Positions 60,034 to 64,000 of a stretch of DNA of 64,000 nucleotides are shown piece by piece. A program made the position numbers and the translations under genes. Under the pieces are notes generated by a model that was not told where the DNA came from, made no database searches, and saw only the letters and a program-made list of their open reading frames with translations. Source of the stretch: Segetibacter sp. (GTDB lineage Bacteria; Bacteroidota; Bacteroidia; Chitinophagales; Chitinophagaceae); the NCBI GenBank assembly GCA_028288505.1, contig JAQBNN010000280.1, positions 1 to 64,000 on the forward strand, read 5' to 3'. Numbering within the stretch: the stretch's first letter is position 1; every line of letters begins with the position of its first letter.

Positions 60034-60711
60034 TTATGCCTTAATATCTTCAACCACGGCAGCCATCTTTTTGGAGTCCTCCAAAAACTTTGCAAGACCC
60101 AAATCAGTAAGCGGGTGTTTGAGAAGCGCAAGAATTGACTCGAGCGGTGAAGTACAAACATGCGCCCCTAATTCGGCTGCGCGAATAATATGATTTGCAT
60201 TGCGAATAGATGCAGCAAGGATCTCGGTTTTATAACCTTGCACGGCAAAAATGTTAGCGATCTGTTCAATCAGGATCATCCCATCCCAACCGCTATCGTC
60301 AATCCTTCCGATAAACGGTGACACATAAGCAGCACCGGCCTTAGCAGCAAGAATGGCCTGCCCTGCAGAAAATATAAGCGTACAATTAGTGCGAATACCA
60401 TTGTCAGTAAACCACTTGATGGCTTTAATGCCATCTTTGATCATCGGCACCTTTACCACTATGTTCGGATGAATGGCAGCAAGTTTTTTGCCTTCTTCAA
60501 TAATGGTATTTACATCAGTTGAAAGAACTTCGGCACTTATATCGCCATCTACCATTTCGCAGATAGTAAGGTAGTGCTTGCTAATAGCTTCTTCACCTTT
60601 AATGCCCTCTTTTGCCATTAACGATGGGTTGGTAGTTACGCCATCTAAAATACCTAATGCATGTGCCTCTTCAATTTGAGAAAGGTTGGCTGTATCTATA
60701 AAAAATTTCAT
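60034..60711 (-). CDS. Transaldolase-like / fructose-6-phosphate aldolase (TalC/FSA type)
   Basis: [52 protein letters not shown]. Confidence 0.93.
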   Translation of the reverse strand: MKFFIDTANLSQIEEAHALGILDGVTTNPSLMAKEGIKGEEAISKHYLTICEMVDGDISAEVLSTDVNTIIEEGKKLAAIHPNIVVKVPMIKDGIKAIKWFTDNGIRTNCTLIFSAGQAILAAKAGAAYVSPFIGRIDDSGWDGMILIEQIANIFAVQGYKTEILAASIRNANHIIRAAELGAHVCTSPLESILALLKHPLTDLGLAKFLEDSKKMAAVVEDIKA

Positions 60712-60823
60712 TTTACTACGTTTTAATTATTACAAAAACTGTTACCAGAATATGGGTACAAGGCAGCCAGTATGATAGAGGACAATTTAGCTGGATGAAA
60801 CGAGCCTTCCTTTTTATTTGATA

Positions 60824-62152
60824 TTAGATAAAGCGGTTGATAATATTCTCAAGATATTCCTGTCTTCCGCTTATTGTAGCTGGTTCACCACTCTCAACGG
60901 CATAAGCCCGCAAGTCTTCCAGTGTTAATTTACCTGCTACAAATTCCTGTCCTTTTCCACTATCAAAAGATGCATAACGTTCCTGGCGGAACTTCTTATA
61001 ATCAGATTTCGTCAAAATTGCATCGGCGGTAATTAAAGCCCTTGCAAAAGTGTCCATACCGCCAACATGCGCATAAAACAAGTCAACGAGATCGGTAGAA
61101 TTTCGCCTGATTTTTGAGTCGAAGTTTACACCACCACCCTGCAATCCACCTGCCTCTAAAAACACCAGCATGGCTTCAGTAACTTCCTGTATATTATTAG
61201 GAAACTGGTCCGTATCCCAACCGTTTTGATAGTCACCCCTGTTCGCATCTAATGAACCTAATACACCAGCATCACCTGCCACTTGTAATTCGTGTGCAAA
61301 CGTGTGACCAGCCAAAGTAGCATGATTTACTTCGATGTTTATTTTAAAATCACCTAACAAATCATATTGTCTTAAGAAACCAATTACTGTTTCACAATCA
61401 TAATCGTATTGATGCTTAGTTGGCTCCATTGGCTTTGGTTCTATGAAGAAGGTTCCTTTAAAACCATTCCTTCTTGCATAATCTTTCGCCGTATGTAAGA
61501 AGCGGGCAAAGTGCTCCTTCTCCTTTTTCATATCAGTATTAAGCAAGCTCATGTAACCTTCTCTACCACCCCAAAAAACATAGTTCTCACCATCTAAGGC
61601 AATCGTTGCATCTAATGCCGCTTTCACCTGCGCCGCTCCATGAGTTAATACATGAAAGTCGGGGTTGGTAGAAGCGCCATTCATGTATCTTAAATGAGAA
61701 AACAAATTGGCCGTTCCCCACAACAGTTTTACTCCGCTTGCCTGTTGCTTTTGTTTGGCGTATTCAACCATTGCCTGCAACCTCCTGTCGTTCTCTTTTA
61801 TATCATTGGTGTAATCCACTACATCTACATCGTGAAAACAATAGTAAGGCAGGTTCATTTTGGTGATAAATTCAAAAGCCGCATCCATTTTATCTTTTGC
61901 TCTTTCTATTGCATCATCTTTTTTATTCCACTCAAATACATGAGTTGGACCTCCAAAGGGATCCGCACCATCATTAACAAACGAATGCCAGTATGCACAC
62001 GAAAACTTGAAGTGATCCTTTAAAGTTTTTCCTGCTACCACCTTATTTTCATCGTACCAACGAAAGGCAAGCGGGTTATCACTTCCTGGCCCTTCATACT
62101 TTACCTGATCTATTCCTTTGAAATACTCTTTTTCGCCTAGTAAGACAGACAT
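60824..62152 (-). CDS. xylA: Xylose isomerase
   Basis: [56 protein letters not shown]. Confidence 0.97.
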   Translation of the reverse strand: MSVLLGEKEYFKGIDQVKYEGPGSDNPLAFRWYDENKVVAGKTLKDHFKFSCAYWHSFVNDGADPFGGPTHVFEWNKKDDAIERAKDKMDAAFEFITKMNLPYYCFHDVDVVDYTNDIKENDRRLQAMVEYAKQKQQASGVKLLWGTANLFSHLRYMNGASTNPDFHVLTHGAAQVKAALDATIALDGENYVFWGGREGYMSLLNTDMKKEKEHFARFLHTAKDYARRNGFKGTFFIEPKPMEPTKHQYDYDCETVIGFLRQYDLLGDFKINIEVNHATLAGHTFAHELQVAGDAGVLGSLDANRGDYQNGWDTDQFPNNIQEVTEAMLVFLEAGGLQGGGVNFDSKIRRNSTDLVDLFYAHVGGMDTFARALITADAILTKSDYKKFRQERYASFDSGKGQEFVAGKLTLEDLRAYAVESGEPATISGRQEYLENIINRFI

Positions 62153-62253
62153 GACTTTAGTTTTTATATTTTCTTGAGAAGTGTTTCCTTAGTTTTCAAC
62201 AGCAAATTATTCGTAAGTTATTTTTGTTGACCAACTGTAGCTTTCCATAGCAT

Positions 62254-62275
62254 CATCGTTGCTACGCTCAGTTCA
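62254..62275 (-). repeat. Diverged intergenic repeat core
   Basis: CATCGTTGCTACGCTCAGTTCA, preceded by the family-typical CCATAGCAT. Confidence 0.6.
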
Positions 62276-62323
62276 ACATTCTTCTAGAAATTGAACGGGG
62301 ACAAAAGTAGACTATTATATAAT

Positions 62324-63433
62324 TTATTTTGTATAAGCCGTTATCGTTTCTATTGTTCCATCCGGTCTATGCTTAAGCTCGGTCACCTTCACATTCCTTA
62401 AGTGAGTCTTACCGCTTAACTCAGTATCATGATAGAAAATGTACCATCTCCCTTTAATTTCCACTATTGAATGGTGGTTAGTCCAACCAAGAACAGGATT
62501 TAATACTACCCCTTGGTAAGTAAAAGGTCCATAAGGACTATTACCAATAGCATAAGCAATAAAATGTGTGTCGCCTGTGGAGTAAGAAAAGTAATACTTG
62601 CCGTTATACTTATGCATCCAGGAAGCTTCAAAAAAGCGCCTATCGTGGTCACCTGCCATTAAAGGCTTACCGTCTTTATCCAATATTTTTATATCGCCTA
62701 CTGCACCTTCGAAGCGCAGCATATCCTTGCTCATCTTAGCAACTTTAGGGCTCAAAGCCAGTTCTTTATTAGCGGGTTCCTGTCCATAAGAAGCATCGAA
62801 TTTTCCTGTTTGCCATTTCTGCAGTTGTCCACCCCAAATTCCTCCAAAATACATGTAGGAGTTACCATCTGTGTCAGTAAAAACAGCAGGGTCAATACTA
62901 AAACTGCCCTCAATCGGTTTAGGCTCTGGCTTAAATGGTCCTGTTGGAGAAGTGCTGGTAGCTACGCCAATTCTAAAAATGTCACTTGGATCTTTAGCGG
63001 GGAAGTACAAATAATATTTGCCATTCTTATAAGCAGCATCAGGAGCCCAAAGCTGCCTCTTTGCCCAGGCAATATCTTTTATGCTTAACGCAACACCATT
63101 GTCTTTTACTTTTCCCTTTATTCCATCCATGGAGAGAATATGGTAATCCTTCATATCGAAATGATCCCCGAAGTCATTCTCCGGTGTCCCTGTTTCTATA
63201 TCGTGCGATGGATAAATATAAATCTTCCCACCAAAAACATGAGCTGAGGGATCAGCTGTATAAATATGACTTACTAGTGGTTTAGAAAGAAATTTCGAAT
63301 CACCGGGCTTACTGTTCTGCGATCCAACCTTACCACTTTTACAACCAGGAAAAATAATAGCAGCAACAAATAAAAGAGTAGCTGAATAAAAGAACAGGGG
63401 AAGTCTAACCATTTTCATAATGTTTTTAAACAA
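62324..63433 (-). CDS. GH43-family glycosidase lipoprotein (xylosidase/arabinofuranosidase-like)
   Basis: YTADPSAHVFGGKIYIYPSHD; LWAPDAAYKNGKYYLYFPA; lipobox FPGCKSG. Confidence 0.9.
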   Translation of the reverse strand: MFKNIMKMVRLPLFFYSATLLFVAAIIFPGCKSGKVGSQNSKPGDSKFLSKPLVSHIYTADPSAHVFGGKIYIYPSHDIETGTPENDFGDHFDMKDYHILSMDGIKGKVKDNGVALSIKDIAWAKRQLWAPDAAYKNGKYYLYFPAKDPSDIFRIGVATSTSPTGPFKPEPKPIEGSFSIDPAVFTDTDGNSYMYFGGIWGGQLQKWQTGKFDASYGQEPANKELALSPKVAKMSKDMLRFEGAVGDIKILDKDGKPLMAGDHDRRFFEASWMHKYNGKYYFSYSTGDTHFIAYAIGNSPYGPFTYQGVVLNPVLGWTNHHSIVEIKGRWYIFYHDTELSGKTHLRNVKVTELKHRPDGTIETITAYTK

Positions 63434-63506
63434 TCGATAAAAGCAAGAGAAATAGCTACAGCTTTGCAGCTATTAAAGCACTAAATATCGAAAAGTTTTC
63501 TTTATT

Positions 63507-63520
63507 TGCAACCGATTGCA
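63507..63520. promoter_or_regulatory. LacI-type operator-like near-palindrome
   Basis: TGCAACCGATTGCA, identical to 58162-58175; in the divergent GH43/GH67 gap. Confidence 0.6.
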
Positions 63521-63683
63521 GTAATTATTTTAGAAAAAGTATATTTTAGCACTGTTTTAAGCTTGTAAGGGATTGTATTATTAAATAAATCCGGTTTCAT
63601 TTAAAAAATGCGGCTTATCCTTTTTAACAGAAGAGCCTGCACTATAATCCTCTCACGATTTTCTTAAGACCAACTTGCTACAT

Positions 63684-64000
63684 ATGAAAAAAGCCTTATT
63701 AATTATTTTGATGTTAACTCTTTCTTTTTCAGGAAAGACTGAAAGCGGGTATCGCTTATGGCTCCGGTACGATCCAATTCCAAATCGTCAATTGGTTACA
63801 AGCTACAACAATAGTATAAGTGGAATTACCCTCAGTGGCACATCAGGAACAATTTCTGTTGCAAAAGAAGAGTTGATAAACGGGCTGCAGGGAATGCTTG
63901 GTAGAAAAGTAGTTGCGACAACTGCGGTTATAAATAATTCAATTGTTGCAGGCACTCCAACTTCATCTAACATAATTTCATCCCTTGCCTTGCAACAGCA
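63684..64000 (+). CDS. GH67 alpha-glucuronidase N-terminal part (runs off right edge)
   Basis: ATG at 63684: MKKALLIILMLTLSFSGKTESGYRLWLRYDPIPNRQLVTSYNNSISGI..., GH67-like GYRLWLRYD. Confidence 0.78.
   Translation, partial: MKKALLIILMLTLSFSGKTESGYRLWLRYDPIPNRQLVTSYNNSISGITLSGTSGTISVAKEELINGLQGMLGRKVVATTAVINNSIVAGTPTSSNIISSLALQQ

Noticed and set aside
5617-62275. Interpretation of the repeats as a CRISPR array
   Set aside because: Copies are kilobases apart in both orientations with no regular spacers and no cas genes.
1-64000. Phage, restriction, toxin-antitoxin or biosynthetic gene cluster
   Set aside because: No integrase, capsid, nuclease, methylase, NRPS/PKS or similar ORF recognised in the ORF track.

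Overview
The window is a large carbohydrate-utilisation region from a Bacteroidota genome, probably Chitinophagaceae-like judged from protein style and AT-rich intergenic sequence (inference). Nearly all genes are on the minus strand. It holds three SusC/SusD pairs, the first truncated at the left edge. Around them are pectin/rhamnogalacturonan functions (GH28, pectate lyase, GH95-like, GH2, DUF3826), a RhaT-like symporter operon, xylan functions (GH10, GH43, GH67 start, GH3, CE15-like esterase, sialate-O-acetylesterase-like esterase), xylose catabolism (xylA, xylB, transaldolase-like) and an oxidative pentose-phosphate block (zwf, pgl, gnd, rpiB). Main unexplained signals: (1) a dispersed intergenic repeat family with about 24 recognisable cores (consensus GTACAAGWGWGYGACRCAACGATG plus a loosely conserved tail) that occupies most gaps over 100 bp, falls into subfamilies with a paired base change, and is combined with two other palindromic repeat types; (2) a 43-bp element, 40/43 identical, upstream of two operons, with weaker relatives upstream of two susC genes; (3) a LacI-type near-palindrome TGCAACCGATTGCA at the two xylan-side promoter regions; (4) a compact operon with a RhaT-like symporter, lactonase-like hydrolase, two CaiB/BaiF CoA-transferases, a solute-binding-protein homologue with no visible signal peptide, and a MaoC hydratase, suggesting a CoA-dependent acid route inside a PUL. 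No rRNA, tRNA, CRISPR or transposase was recognised. All family calls come from reading motifs; no database search was run.
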